From NCBI GenBank assembly GCA_013076295.1, contig RQOL01000642.1:1-64000 (forward strand): a DNA stretch of 64,000 nucleotides. Direction: 5' to 3'. Below the pieces are notes generated by a model that saw only the letters and a program-made list of their open reading frames with translations, made no database searches and was not told the origin of the DNA. Source of the DNA: Sanderia malayensis. Its lineage: Eukaryota > Cnidaria > Scyphozoa > Semaeostomeae > Pelagiidae. Both the position numbers and the translations under genes were made by a program. This document shows positions 1-14,200 of the stretch, piece by piece (position 1 is the first letter of the stretch; each line of letters begins with the position of its first letter).

Positions 1-10
1 TTACTTTCAG

Positions 11-1082
11 CTACAAATGTCGTTGCAGAAGTGGTCCTTTTGATCACGATTCGGTGCCACATGAAAATTGGGACTTTTGGAGCTGGTTGCAACAAGATGA
101 ATGCCGCATTTAATTTTAGTTCTTTCCAGGACGACAATGCTTCGTATGTTTTATACTTTGACCATTTAGAACAAAAACGCAATGGAAGCAGTAGTTCCAA
201 CTGGCTAATCGGCATTGTCGGAAACTCGTGCAGTATGCTGAGCAGCGTCTTATTGATTGGGGGATATTTCTTCGTGAAGGCCAATTTTTCGATGCCAGAT
301 AAGATCATCACATGTCTTTCTGGCTGCTTGTTCGTGTGTCATGCAGTGCAATTGCTGCTAGCTCTGTTCTCGTCTAACAAGACTTTCTGTGAAATATTTA
401 GAATTCTGCTGCACTGGACACTATTGGTTGTGTTTTTTTGGACAATGGCTTTGTCAATTCATCTGTTTGTGACGTTCAAGAAACTGCGACCAGTACAACC
501 GGAGAGCCAAAGTAATAACCGCTTTGCAAAGCAATTCATCGCAATTGCATCAACGGCAACCGCCCTGACTTTGATCACCAGGCTTTTTGGGATGCTACCG
601 GGGAAAGATTTTTCCGGATTCGGATCCGTCAACAAGTGCTTCGTTTCAAAATTTTGGCCGCACTTTTCGGGTTCAGTGTCCCTGTTGGGATTGTAATGGT
701 TGTAAACACCGTCTTTCTCGTGATGACAATCTACAACATCCACTCGACAACAAAACAAATCAACAACCAAATATTGCCACCAAATGCGTGTAATTCTTCC
801 AGAAAGAAGATAGTTCCAGTTATTTTAACACTGAAGCTATCCACACTTATGGGTTTAGGATGGACATTAGGATTCGCACAAGGTTTGGTATATAACGCAA
901 CCCTGTCCACTTGCTTCACCATTGTTGTTAGCTTCCACGGAACGTTGCTGTTCCTGGCATTTGGGCACCACAGAAAAATGTTCAACGCTTTCAGAAAGTT
1001 CATTGTGGTGGGACGAAAAAACTCAAACACTGACTTAACTAGCGTAGCTAGAAACAGGCAAACACAAACTACAAAACTTTAA
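11..1082 (+). CDS. Class B (adhesion/secretin-like) G-protein-coupled receptor, 3' end, one apparent frameshift
   Basis: Only the 3' part is in the window; a splice acceptor (ctttcag) ends at about base 10. Seven hydrophobic segments follow in order: TM1 SNWLIGIVGNSCSMLSSVLL, TM2 after MPDK, TM3 ending in IHLFVTF, TM4 before RLFGMLP, TM5 FGFSVPVGIVMVVNTVF, TM6 LKLSTLMGLGWTLGF and TM7 SFHGTLLFLAFGHHRK. The TM6 and TM7 patterns resemble class B2/adhesion receptors. The opening bases in another frame read YKCRCRSG, like the end of an EGF-type module, so the reading near bases 11-130 is uncertain. No clear GPS cleavage motif is seen. Frame changes by one missing base near 645-655, between TM4 and TM5; everything after is open to the TAA at 1080. 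A poly(A) signal AATAAA lies near 1097. Ligand and subfamily cannot be told; the frameshift may be a sequence error. Confidence 0.7.
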
Positions 1083-1871
1083 CGATTTAAATTTAGCAAT
1101 AAAATGCACGAGTTAACAAAAGGATTGAACCAAAATAATGAAAATAAAGATGTACGCACTGCATTATAAAAATTAAAATGTTCACTTACAAAAATGGGCG
1201 CTAAGGCCAATTGCGGAATGTCCAAAAGCAACCAGTGCCCAAGTGCAATAAAAACTACAAGTAATTAAAATATCCCGTTAATTTAATATAATAGATACTT
1301 CGTATCTAGATAAAGCGATTAATAAACACACACACGTATTACTTAGCGAGAAAAATTTAAGCAAATCAAAAATATATTTAGGCCTACTTCCATTCAAAGA
1401 GGCATTCAAAGAGGCATGTAAGACCCAATTCTCTATTTCTGAACAATAAACAAATTATTAGACATTTTGGCATCTTTGGTGAAAGGTAGACCTTCAATAT
1501 TACAAGCGCCTGCTTGAAGGTTAAATTTGACTTTTACATATGACAGCTTTATTCACGAACTTTGCTTCACTGTCTAAATAAACAACTCAACTCCGAATCG
1601 GTAGAAATTATTGTTTTAAATCATAACTTTGACTTCATGGATTTTTCAAGGCATCTGTAAGTTAATTCTTCATTTATAATCATATACAGCTGATTACAAA
1701 ACTCGATTAAAGCGAGTTTGGGAAAAAATCTATTCCTTGAATCAGACTTCAGCGGGGGACTGTGTCTTCAGCGACAACGGTTTTGGCTAGCCCTGCTCCC
1801 AACAACTTGATCACTCGAGTAAATTCGGCATAAAACTCAGTGTTTAAATTCCTTAAACGCTCAAAAGATAC
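1083..1871. other. Convergent intergenic spacer
   Basis: Non-coding stretch between the 3' ends of the receptor gene (+) and TPCN2 (-). It is AT-rich and holds the probable poly(A) signal of the receptor near 1097. A tandem copy of a short word (ttcaaagaggcattcaaagaggcat, near 1392) is present. No supported gene was seen. Confidence 0.6.
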
Positions 1872-3072
1872 TCAGTCATCCAATATATTGACTGGTCTGT
1901 AAGTTACGAATGGTTGTAAGTAATGGTGCTGGTGGATCTCTTCAACGAGTTCTTCTTCAGTTGGCTCTTGCATCTGGCTCATGAACATCTGGTGAACACG
2001 AAAGTGCTGCGTCGTCTAAACAAGAAAAAAACGGAATTGAAAATTATTGAAAATTGTAAAGCATTGTGTATCAACAATAAAAAAGTGCAAATAATATTGA
2101 TGTTTTCCATTTGCAAGAGGTTCGAGACATTGAAATAGCTGGCATAACTATATATATTGATTAATTTTAGATAGCATTCAAATTGAATAAATTTTTAATT
2201 GAAATGGAGAATTAAATAAACCTCTTCGGTTCCAGCAAACTTGCGACGTGTTCTTCTGCGTCGAATTACTTGGTTTCTTTCGTATTGTGTGAAGAAAGCC
2301 TGCAAAAAAATTCAAGGGCATAATGGAGAAAACGTTTATATTTAATAACGATAGTAGATGAGTTATAAATTAAGAGATGTATACGAGTGCAGCTAAATTA
2401 TAAATGAAGAGATGAATTCTAAAGCTGCCAAAGCCTGCGTAAATAGTTTTGTTGTGTTACCAGAGTTGAAATTAGAAATAGCAACACTAGTTAACAGATT
2501 CATTTATTGACGATTAAGATCATACAAATAAAAGAGTTTAAAAATATATCACAGAATAGAAAGAAACAAATATTAAAATGTTCTTTTAATTTTATTTACC
2601 TCAAGAACAAGGGCAATCAAAAGGTTTGCACAAATGACCACGGACAAGAACCACCATAAAACAAAATACACTTGCGAGCCCCTAGAAATAAATTAAAACA
2701 AAATAAGACTTTATAATAGCAACAAAAATGTATTTTGAATTTTAATAGTAACTGTGGAATATTTATGAAAAATTGAAAATAAGATATTTGATCTCAATAT
2801 CATGAACTTCGAGATAGTGAGATAAATTCATTTTATCAAAGTGTCCCAGAGAGCAAGGAATTAGCTCAAACAGGCTTGTCATAGAGATGGTCCCAAATAA
2901 AAAATGTTCGAGATAAAGCACTGTTTGGTAAAGTTCGAGATAAAGAGTGTTAGAGATAGAGGATTCTTTGATAAAGTTCGAGATAAAAGGTGTTCAAGAT
3001 AGATGTTTCGTGAAAATAAATAGCTCTTTGGTAATGTCGGGATAAAAAGAGAAGTTTAAGCTAAAGAGAAGC

Positions 3073-3122
<50 letters not shown>

Positions 3123-6100
3123 TAGGATTTAGAGATAAAGACAGACAACTCTACCTGTTATTTGTTGTCTTCTTGAAAGCACGGAGAAATACGTGCCAGT
3201 TATTGACCACCATTATGTCCCACAGAACAACTATTGCAGCCTACAAGCATCAAATAGCAAACAGTGAAAACATTGATGTCAAATCTGGTAATTAACAAAG
3301 CTGGTAATTAACAAAGAAACGTTAGGAAGTTCAGATTAAAATGCCACTCACTCCAAAATCATCGAAATTGTTTGCATAATAATCTAATTGTTCATACGTC
3401 CCACAAAACGATCTAAAATGAAAGATTCACTGTTAAATATAATGCAAAATCAATAAAAGGCAGTCATGCTATGCATAGCTTCTAACATATTAAGAAGTAT
3501 GCAGCAAAATCTGTCTTAAACAGGCACCTTGGGGTCCCAAACTATGTGTTCACTTTAGCTAGATATAAGCCTTTAAGAAGCTCGTCCAATAAAAGAAAAC
3601 CCCTTTCGGACCCAAAAATGGTTAAAGAAGTGTAAGGTATCAAATATTCGACGCTAAAAGCACTATGTTGTCAACAGCAAAGCACTGTATTGCCAAAAAT
3701 AAAGCACTGTATTGCTAAAAGCAAAGCACTGTACTGCCAAAAGCGAAGCACTGTATTGCTAAAAGCAAAGGACTGTATTGCCAAAAGCAAAGTATAATAT
3801 TGCTAAAAGCAAAATCAATGGATAATGAACTTGCATGTTGACTGTGGCGTTCATGCGTTGAGCATTTGGCTTTGGGCTGTAACCCTGGAATATCATCATG
3901 CCGAAGATTGCAAAAACATAATAGATGACCTGAAAACAATCAACTCCGTTGTTAATGCAATGTAAACATTTCCTCTCCGATTTGAATGCATTTAAAACAT
4001 TCAAAAAGTCACTCACGACTATGACTCCACCAAAGGGACGCATATTCTTGATAAGATCTGATAATGTTCCAGCCACAAGGGAAAGAGGCTAAAAGTGAAA
4101 ACGAGAATGGTCAGAGAGGGGATAAGAATTGTCAGAATTTATCAGCTTTCCATGCAGAGAAAGCATTTGCATAAACGTTTGCACTTTACTGGCCCAGCTG
4201 ACCAGTATAATAAAAAGTATGAAATGAAAACGTGCAATATAACAGCATGAAACGTAAAAGTGCTATACAACAGCATGAAACGTAAATGTGCAATACCTTA
4301 ATACTCGGAATAATTCGAAGCAGACGAACTATGATAAGCATGTTCGTTATCCGCAGGAGATTCCAAGCAGAGAGAAAATTGTGACGTAGGCTTTCCTCTT
4401 TTAGTTTTTGACTAAACGAAAAATAAATACATGTATTATGAAAATGCATTATATAAAAATTATGATAAGTATAATAGCTTTGGCTTTAAGTCCTTGGCAA
4501 ATAATGTTCAAAAAGACCATCAATAAAAGGAAACTATAAATAAAAACTAAAAAAACATGACCCATAGAAACAATAAATAAAGTTGCTCACAAGAAATTGT
4601 CAGCTTATCACAACAGGGGAGTGCTCAACTTCAGGATATAAGTGTCATAAAAATATGATAAATATTTTAAGGAAAAAAATGCGATTTCAACGCTTACAAA
4701 CCTCCCATTTTTGTTAAGGAATTTTGCATAAAATGCCAAATATATAATTTGCACTATCTAAGGAAAATAAAACTCAAAATGAATAGAAACAAGGAAGAAA
4801 ATCAGAGCTTGAAGGAAAGTGGCTATTACAACAAAATAAGATGTTAAATTGAAAGTGTAGAAAGCGTTAAACAAAGTAAAAACAGAACTCGGGGAAAGAA
4901 TTTACCACAAGAAGACACGTGACAAGAAATTCAAACCAGATGTGCTGTGAAAGAAACAAATAAAAATAAGCAACATATTTTATAGTAAACAATATGATAG
5001 GATAAAATAACAAATAAATTTTATGTTTGACAAACCTTGTGAGAAAAGTATCGTTTTCTTCCAACAAAGAACAGCATAAGAAGCTAAAATTAAAAAGATT
5101 CAAATTTAAAAGCTAATAAAACATAAAGGAGATCCTTAAAGTAAAATTACACTTATACATAGCTTTCACTTAAGACATTACAGTGACACAAATCATAATA
5201 AACTATATATGAATTAGATACTATGTACGAATTAATTAATACCCACCTGTTCGATGGTGTAGTAAAGGATGAAGCAGAAATTGAATTTCTAAAAGAAAGT
5301 TCACCAAACGTAATTTATCAGAAGTACAGTATGATGACCATTTACCATCAAATCAAAAGCACAAATATAAAATCAAACAAGAACATAAATCAAACAAACA
5401 AGTAAACATCAACTTATCAAAATAACATTTTCACGTACCACAAGCAAGCTGTCAATTTCTGGATTGTCGTTGTCCTTAGTTATTTCAACCTGAAATCAAA
5501 AGCAACTGGGTTAAAGGAAGGACCTGATTACTCGCTCCTTGATTCAAATATTCTATCAACCAAAAATTAAAAATCTCATAAACAAACACAAATATTTAAT
5601 TAATTAATCCAAAAATTCATTTCGCGATGCTTTCAGAGATCAGTAAAATAATATGTGAAAATGTGAATATGTGTAAACATTTGGGTATGTCAATGATAAT
5701 GAAGGCACTTTAAAACACTGAAGACTGGGATTAAATTGAAGAAGCGATTTACTTGATGTTATGAGAGAAATTACTTGCTGTTATGAGAGAAACTACTTAC
5801 TGTTATGAGAACAACGTTAAGAAATGCCATCAGATCGCCAAAGTATTGGAAAAAAGGATGCATCACAAACTTCTGCATTTTTCGCAATGCATTGTTTTGA
5901 AACACTCGAGCTGATGGTCGCTTGAAAATAAAAGAAAATGGATGCTAATTCTAAGATTAGTTTATCATTTTCATTTTAGACAAAACGTGACGTATGAGAC
6001 ATGAGTCGGTCAAAGTGGAGCCTCGATTGGGGGAAGTTATGGGACAATCATGAGACACTTCTGAACGACGGGCAGCTCTATACGGGGGATAATGCTGTTT

Positions 6101-9100
6101 CTCAAAATGTTTCAAAATTCGTCATCTCTTTGCAAGAGCAACCTCTGTACAATGGATACCTCTCTACAACGGTCAAAATCACCGATCCCATAGGTGTCCG
6201 TTATACGGAGAGGCTCCACTGTGTTTCACTGCGATCAAACATTTTATGCATTGACAAATCCATGGAGAATGGAGAAGGCAGGAAAAATGGAAAATTTCAT
6301 TCATACCCTTTTAATGGAGTCTTCAAAAACAATGTCGAACATTTCTTGAAACTGTTTTGCGTTTAATGAATTTGTTTGAACTGTATTCATATACTAGAAA
6401 CAGAAAGAAAAACATCGATTAATCTTCTTCCAGGAGTCAACATTATATGCATCATTGGCAATTAATAATCTTCTTCCACTAATATGAATTATCTTGTTTT
6501 TAATAAAGTCAACTGTTGCTCATCGAGAAAAAGTTACCAATATAAATTATAGTGATATACCTCTTCCATCATCGGCAAATATCTCGATTTTCTTGAAAAA
6601 TAAACTTGCTGTAGTAATTTCCTGATTGCAGTTTTGCTCACGTTATTACTAAAACGAAAAGCAAATGGTGATTATTCGGGTTAATCTTCCATGAAGCAGT
6701 GGTTTATTCTTTCAGAAGAATTCTTGTAACTTTGGCATAATTATCACAGGCTTTTAAAAGCAGAATCATATACAGTTTAATTCTGTCTAATTCCAAAACC
6801 CTGGGAAAACATGGAAATGTTCAAATTAAAAAAAGTTAGAGTTATAGAGATATGCTTTAGAAAGACTGGTTCCTCAGTATTCCTGGAAGGAATGGGAAAT
6901 CGCGTTGGAGTTAGATCAAGTTACAATTACACGAGTTCTAACTATGCAAATTTGACTGTGTACAATAAAAAATGAATTAGAAGACGAAAGTGTCTGCAAA
7001 AAGTTGTGCATGCAACAATATCTAATAACTTGTAGAAACTAGAATGCTTTTACCTAGGAAATTCCATAATTGTCCCATACAACTGGCATCCTTGCAAAAC
7101 TTCAAATGCCGTTCGAATACCAAGACGCCGTCTGAAAAAACTTGCTTGAAGTGAACGCTGCAAATGAAATACAGTAATCGTCATGGTCAATAGAATACCA
7201 GCTTGAAAAAACTCTATAGGAGAATTCAATGATGCAAAGAACCATATGTATATAAACTTATAGGAAAACTCCGTCGGCGGAACTATTATTCCTTATATCG
7301 TAAATTGCAAGCTAAAATATCGGTATAGAGGTTTCTTAATCTATGCGTTCTTAGATACAGGTTTTTGATGTGTTTACTTACCATAAAAGATCCTCGAAAT
7401 TGGTTGTAGATGACGGCCAATAGCATGTTCATGAAGAAATAAAGTCCTGACATGTAAGATAGCTAATACGTAAACGCTTTTAAAAAGTTGCGAGATAAAA
7501 GGGAATTGGTATAAAACCAAAAATTCGGAAGAACTGCTCTAGTCGATATGGTACTAAATAATTTTGTAAGCCTGTGAGAAATAATTTTTTGCCAAAATTC
7601 ATTAATGGGAAAATCGATTTATTTTTGCAACAGCACGGGAAAATGTAAAAATGCGAAAGAAATTCAGGAATGTTAGCATCAAAATAAACGCAAAATTCCT
7701 CGTTGATAACATACCCATTGATAAATAAGCAATGAAATAAATGGCATACAATCTGTTATCGCGGTATGCTGGCATCATAACTACAAGTCAAAAGTACTTG
7801 AAATTAGTTAGACAATCTAAGGTGCAAGAAATAAAACTTGGCTTTGCCACAAAAAACTGTCACGTTGTTGTATTAAAATCAATATCCAGAAGAAAGTTGA
7901 TAAGTTAATAAAGTTGAGTTTCATGCAGTTAAGCAGTAAATAGAATCAGGGCGTTCGAGTCAACGCGAGTTCGAGTAAACTATAGGGCTTTAAATATTAA
8001 GTGGCGAGTAAAAAGTATGAATATCGAGGACATGAAGACTGATTGAAAACGATCTGTTATAAAAGAAACAATTGTATAACTACATACCGTCAGGGTTATT
8101 AGCAGTTGTAAGAAGAACAATTAGACTCATCATAGACTGTCCCATATCTTTGAAGTACATCTTTCCCTCTTGCGTGTCTGTGATAAATTCACGGCCTTTC
8201 TGTCGAAGGAAATGATTTGATTTAAAGATCGAGCACAGAAACCTTCTAAAAATTCCATAAATCGACAGATGATACAGTGGAAACTCTCATTATGAAAATT
8301 TTACAATAAGCTTTATGCAATACACAGTTTTTTCATAAGAATATTAATCCAAAACTCGTAAAGATTGAAGTATTTGCAATAGTGGACGAAAGTCCTGGGA
8401 ACACTCAAAAATACGATAAACGGCTATCATCATATAGAATTTGTAAGAGTCTCCCAGAGTATTTGTCCACAATTTTCAGAGTAATATAATATATCATGTA
8501 ATAGAAGTGGAATATAGAACTCATCCTTTGTGAAACTACTACTTACTTGTACAACTGGGTTATTATCGGGGAAAATAATCATTCCAAACATGGTGAAGAA
8601 GAAAAGATGCAGCCCAAATAGAAACATAACACTGCAATGAAGACATGGTAAATTAAGATTCATCTCTCTGAAGTCTGCCAAAGCTGCACAGCTGTGCATT
8701 TTACATACTCAACAAGGCAAATGATAATAACTTTCCAAATAATAATAATTTCTTCCAAAAATATCCTACAAACCTCATTACTTCAGGCAGAGTGTGTCTT
8801 ATGCTTGCAACCTGCAAAATAAATTAATTTTCAACATAAGAAACATGATATCTGCAAAGATTGAGGTAGAAGTTGATTAAATGGCATTATTGAAAACTTC
8901 TTAAGGTAAAGAGCAAAGGTACCGTTTTCTTCATAAGTGATGAATTTTGCAGAATAAAGAAAGGTCGCAGCAACCTTCGTATTCTCCATTTCTGTAAGCA
9001 AGTGCAACATTAAAACATTAAGCATAAAACTAAGAGAGTACATTTTATGGAAATCGTATGGAGAACAAATGGTAAGCATACTATCAAAATACCATATATT

Positions 9101-10795
9101 GCAATCAAAGGCTTTTCTGAGTTGGTAATAATCCTCAAAATCATATAATAAAAACGCCAACCATAGATTCACTTAATATTTTAAAGCTCTTAAACTTTAA
9201 ACTTTCTAATAATAGGTGTCTACAAAGGAAAACATTGAGCTTACCTCTCTGCAGCCATATCCAAGTGAAACTACTAAATCAAAAAAGATATCATCAGCAC
9301 AAAGAAGTAACCAATTAACCATTTTGACTTTCTTGCTTGCTTTTTACCAACCATTTTCACCTAGAATCAAAATTTAAATCGCACCTTAATCAATAGTTCA
9401 ACTAGCAAATTGGCTGGTTACTGCAATGAAACATTGTTAATTTGACAGCATTTGACATACTTTAAAACCAAAATCACATGTGAGTATGATAAGGCACACA
9501 ATTTCTATTGATTCAGTTAAAGCCGCACGGTGGATTCGGTCTTGTATTACTCTTGCTTGGATCAGCACTTGTTCTGAAAATAACATATCGAAACCTCCAT
9601 CAATGAACACCTCTATACAACAGACACCTCCACAACAGATAAAGACATTTCTCCCAATGGTAGCCCTTATATGGAGGTTCCACTGCGAAATGCTATGAAT
9701 AAATAATTTAATACTAAGCATGCAATTAAACCTTTAGCAACCAGGAATGAAGGGTTATAATGCGTCATGTTTTGATACTATTGCTGCTTTAAAGAATGAG
9801 ATTTTAATTTACCAAGTTATACATACAATAATTCAAGTTTAGAGGGGGCACAAGTTTGAGAAAATTCTCTGAATCGGTCTCAAGCTGCAGATTTCTAATC
9901 GAGACTCATTTGTGGAAGTATTTATGAAGACCTAAACAGTGCCTATCTGGATTAGCCATCTGGATTCTTATCTCAAACATGGGTCAAACTTAGTCTCACG
10001 TGATTGATGATGGCCATTCAAAGAATGCAAGAAGCAGTAGAACTGAAATGGTGATTCGCAGTACCCTAATAGAAAAAATAAAGCAACAAAGTGTTTGATA
10101 ATTCTCTTATGAAAATATAAGAAAATGACAAAAAAGATTGAATAGAACAAAAAAGACAATATTCTTACCATCGTACAGCTCGTGAATGGTACATTCGATA
10201 TAATTTCAATGATCTGATATCCACTTTATGAAATACTGAACGATGCTAAAATAAAAAAATCAGTTTTTTGTTTCTCCTGATTTTGACTCACTTTATGCAT
10301 AGTTTATGTTTACTTTCAACATAAGCTGAAAATTGACTAATAGACTAACTTCACTAATAATAATTGAAATTAAAAATTGATAACTTGATTAATGATAGAT
10401 ACACTGCCAAAAGAGCAGCTAAGGGTGAATAAAAAGGCAGTTAGAAAATTGTCTACCTCAATTGCATCTTCAACAAATACAACAGCTTGTAGTAAAGAGC
10501 GGACTTCTCTGTGATCTAAATACAATGTGTCATTATTAAAGCGTAGTATATAAAGTTAATTGTGTCTATCTGCTTCATAGAACGTGCAGAACCAGAACTG
10601 GAGGATAGGTTACACACACACAAAACATTCGAGATTTTATGGCCTAATATTGTGAAGCGTACCTTGGTTAGATTCTTCATCTGCAGAGGAGTTTGCACTC
10701 GCATCGAAGCCATCCTGTGAAGAAATCAAAGGATCCTCTAACGAGCTTGTAAAATCGTGAATTCTGCTTTCTCCTTGCGAGTGGCTTTCAGACAT
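1872..10795 (-). CDS. TPCN2: Two-pore calcium/sodium channel 2 (TPC2), 28 coding exons, about 756 aa
   Basis: An endolysosomal cation channel with two six-helix repeats, gated by PI(3,5)P2/NAADP signalling in the known family. Start ATG is at 10795-10793 (MSESHSQGESR); a nearby EDPLI resembles the lysosomal di-leucine signal of the family. Exons are about 10663-10795, 10457-10506, 10169-10245, 10000-10065, 9461-9573, 9245-9360, 8923-8991, 8774-8811, 8547-8631, 8088-8199, 7715-7780, 7382-7446, 7054-7157, 6561-6648, 5801-5920, 5439-5489, 5247-5288, 5036-5083, 4906-4944, 4702-4757, 4297-4411, 4017-4088, 3835-3929, 3352-3412, 3155-3240, 2600-2681, 2222-2299, 1872-2015. Hallmarks: RRLLRPFFILQNSSLMKKT (lipid-binding linker), filter I LLTTANNPD, S4 of repeat II IVRLLRIIPSIK, filter II MVVNNW. 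The length nearly equals human TPC2 as I recall it (752 aa). Two compensating indels (extra T near 9526; missing T near 9285) interrupt it. The intron after 3835 begins with GC. Confidence 0.93.
3075..3121. repeat. (AT)n microsatellite
   Basis: About 23 copies of AT inside a TPCN2 intron. It directly follows a stretch (2810-3070) of loosely repeated gttcgagataaag-like words, suggesting a decayed minisatellite. Confidence 0.9.
3676..3811. repeat. Minisatellite of about 22 bp, six diverged copies
   Basis: Repeated unit close to aaagcactgtattgccaaa, alternating between gccaaaa and gctaaaa forms, in the TPCN2 intron just downstream of the exon that ends at 3835 with a GC donor. Confidence 0.8.
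5749..5812. repeat. Three 22-bp tandem copies reaching into a TPCN2 exon
   Basis: The word ttatgagaga recurs at 5759, 5781 and 5803. The third copy overlaps the 3' end and splice donor of the TPCN2 exon 5801-5920, so the array includes copies of the donor-like sequence taagtagt. Confidence 0.7.
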
Positions 10796-11295
10796 TTTGA
10801 GCTTGAAACGACGAAACGAAAAAAATTTTGCAACCTTACAAAAACATTCAATTCAATGATATTGGGACAGTATAAAAGTTTGGGTTTTGGGAATCAGATG
10901 GCTTCGGCATTGTTTTGCCATAATTGTCAATTTCAGCTCTGAGACAAAAAGGCAGACGGCATTGAAAACAACAATTTGTCAAATTGTGTTATTATTTTAT
11001 TCCGTATATAATTAAACTGCTAGAATAATATAATGTTAATGAATTTAGAATTAAATACAATTAATCAATATTGTACTAGCAATGTTGTTCACCTGGATAA
11101 AAAATATACATGTATTTAGCCAGCTGTATCCAGTCAGAGGGGAGGGCAAGAAAAGGTGTCCCTACCCGAATAATTGGCTATAATGATGATGATTTAGAAC
11201 TAACTTCTGCATATGAAACGTTATAACACTCGACGAAACATTTCTAGACATCCATCTGGAAAAATGCCGACATTGAGACAGATATTTCACAGATG
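10796..11295. promoter_or_regulatory. TPCN2 upstream region / ARHGAP 3' flank
   Basis: Sequence upstream of the TPCN2 start codon and downstream of the ARHGAP stop; both genes are on the minus strand. It should contain the TPCN2 promoter or 5' UTR, but I saw no clear TATA box or other defined site. Confidence 0.35.
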
Positions 11296-14200
11296 TCAAT
11301 CGTAGATGGCACGATCTTGGAGAATTTCTTTTGAATTGTCCAAGAGTGCTTTGGTGAAAGTGTTTATCTTGGCCATCGTTGTCAGCGATGTTGTGTCAAT
11401 CTTCGACCACATCAGATTCGGTCCAAATATGATGGCCAAATTTCCTGTGCTCATTTTGTTCTGGCCTGAATTTTCAACGACCTGTAATTGAAAGATACCA
11501 GACACGTGAATGTCTCCCCATACCAACGTGAAACCCCACCTTACAACTACTTTTTGGCTGGGAAAAACACCGATACATAGATAGTGCTCATCTAAAAACC
11601 TTCATTGTGACCTCCTATTAATAAGAACAATTTTTGTGGCCTATTGGTGACCGTATTGACGGGGTTCCACATATCTCTAAACAATGAACAAATATTTTTG
11701 TCCCTATATTATCTCCATACACCTGTTAAACGTATTTCTGCAGAGTTCTCACAAAATAAGTCAACTCTCGTAAAATCAATATCACAACATAACATGAACA
11801 AGGAACTACGACAACTGATTATGATTATAGAATATACTTGAGTTCACCATGCGAGACATCATGTGGTGCCTATTTATATTAGCCAATAAGAGAAGAGTAA
11901 TTATCATATTCTTCAACAACACCGGACACCTCTTCACACCGGACAAACCCATCAATTCCATAGGTGTGTTATATGGTTATATGGAGCTTTCAATGTGAAT
12001 CGAAAGTTCTCATTGTTGACATGGCAAATATGATAACTATAAATGCATTACCTCTTCCAGGAATGTGACAATGTATACTAGAAGAGCATAGTTTTCGAAT
12101 GGCAAGCACTCCTTCAGCTTCTCTCTCATTTTCAAAACGCGTTCCGGGTGCTGTAAAGCTGAAAGCGTAAGAAAATTCAGTGAATAAGAAAAATCAGAAC
12201 TTTGAAGATACATACATGCATGCATGCATGCATGTATGTATGTATGTATGTATGTATCCGATAGATGCTTCACAATGAAACAAATGAAAACAATCTAATA
12301 CAATGTCCATGGAATAAGGTCGGGGTAAACTACAACATGAAGCAGTGGATGCTTTTAAGAAATAGATCAAATAAAATTTGAAATAAAAACATTGAGAAGA
12401 CTATATTGAGGGATCGACTATTAAATATGGATTCTGGATTTAGCTGTATATATACATACTGCATAGATCAATGGCAACATCGTAGAATTCAAATGTTAGC
12501 AGCGGCTCAGGCATTTCCCGCAGGAATTTCTTTATCAAAACTGCTGGTGAATGAACGTCGTTGGGATCAAGTTGAACGTCAATACCTAAAAAAAGAAAAC
12601 ATTTCGATATTTAAGTTTAGATATACAGTCTGGTATGATAAACCACGTACTTGTTAATATTCGAAGAGAAAAATAATTATCTTCAAGTTATGGATGGAGA
12701 TGCATGGTACATAAACAGGATAGGTAAAGTAATGCTGGAGAGACAAAATACCGCTCAATATATTGAAAGATAACTTTTTATATTTACAAAGGTTCAAAAG
12801 TATCAAGAAAAAGGTGCACGAAATAACCTAACCATTATTGAATTCTTTTTTCAACGTTTCCACTGTTGAACTCAGCGGGGATCGCCTGAAAATTCCCTCG
12901 GTTGTTAAACCTGTTGAAATAAACAATTTCTCATTAACTATAACGATACTTAACTTGAAATTGTTGACGGAATTGATGTAACGTTAACTTACAATAAAAA
13001 ATAGTGCAGTTGGGAACAAGGCCAAAAACAAAAAAGATTAGAGACCTCGGGGCAAACATGAATAAGAGACAACTTGGTGAATTGGTCACTGGTGTAAAAC
13101 TAATGGGGGTATGAGGGCTTCATTCCCCTCCACATACTCAAAACCTTCCCTTTATAATGACTACAACTGGCGAAGGCCTCATTCCGGGGCTCTGGCATAA
13201 TTAAATCCCCTTGTCTCCTCTTCGTCATACTGGTTGGAAATAGTTGGCTGACGTTAGATACTCACCGTGTTGACGTAAAAAGCTCACGCATGTTTTGATA
13301 ACAACAGGAATGGGGTCTGCACAACCGTTCTCAATCAACCTTTGAAAAAAAATAAATTACATGACAAACAGATTAATAATCTTATGCGGGAATTGAAATA
13401 AACAGTTTGCTAAATAGGAAAATGTAGAAGGAAGAAATTGAGGTGTAGGGATGAAGAAGAAGCTTACAATTTCAGTGAAACTCCAAATTGTTGCGTTTTT
13501 GGAATTTCAGGTGTTACGTAAAATGAAGAGGTTGTACTGCTTTGTGGCTTGGCTTTCGATTTGGCGATTAATTGTTCGTCGTGACTTGAAAGAGAAAAAT
13601 TACACACAGAATTAAACCTTAGTGCTGAATCATATTGTGTATCAAACCTTAGAATAGAATTATAATTCGTATTCAATCTTCATGTTGCATTAGACACTTT
13701 TTATAGAGTCTACATAGTCTATATAGTTTATAGAGAATATAGTCTATAAGAATATTGAGGCTCAAAGTTGCCAAAAAACAATGGAAATTTAAGAATAACA
13801 ATGAAAAATATCTAGGCTCGGCAAACATACATTTTCAAATGAAAACATAATTTAAACTATATCATATTGTTTTACAATAATATTAAAAGAAAACTGTGAA
13901 GAGGTCCCTTAAAAAATGTTTACGAAAATTTAGCGAAATGGAGAAATTAAAACGCCAATAATTATAATTTCTTTCACTCAAAGCAACGCAAATTCTCTCT
14001 CATTTAAAAGAGAATGTTTTAACATTTTGAAAAATATAAGAATTATTAAGGTATTCTTAAGGTATTCTTATAAAAAAAGTGTGTATTTTGTATTCAATCT
14101 TAGGATGACATATTCTACTAATTTGAAGCTTAATAACATACAAACTGCGAAAGGAAATTCACCAAGAAACAAATGCGAAGCTTACTTTCTGACATCTTTA

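Noticed and set aside
6001..6366. 121-codon open frame (+) inside a TPCN2 intron
   Set aside because: No recognisable motif, no splice or poly(A) context, and it lies within a minus-strand intron; probably chance.
8831..9172. 113-codon frame (-) overlapping TPCN2 exon 8923-8991
   Set aside because: Wrong frame; the spliced reading KWRIRRLLRPFF matches TPC2.
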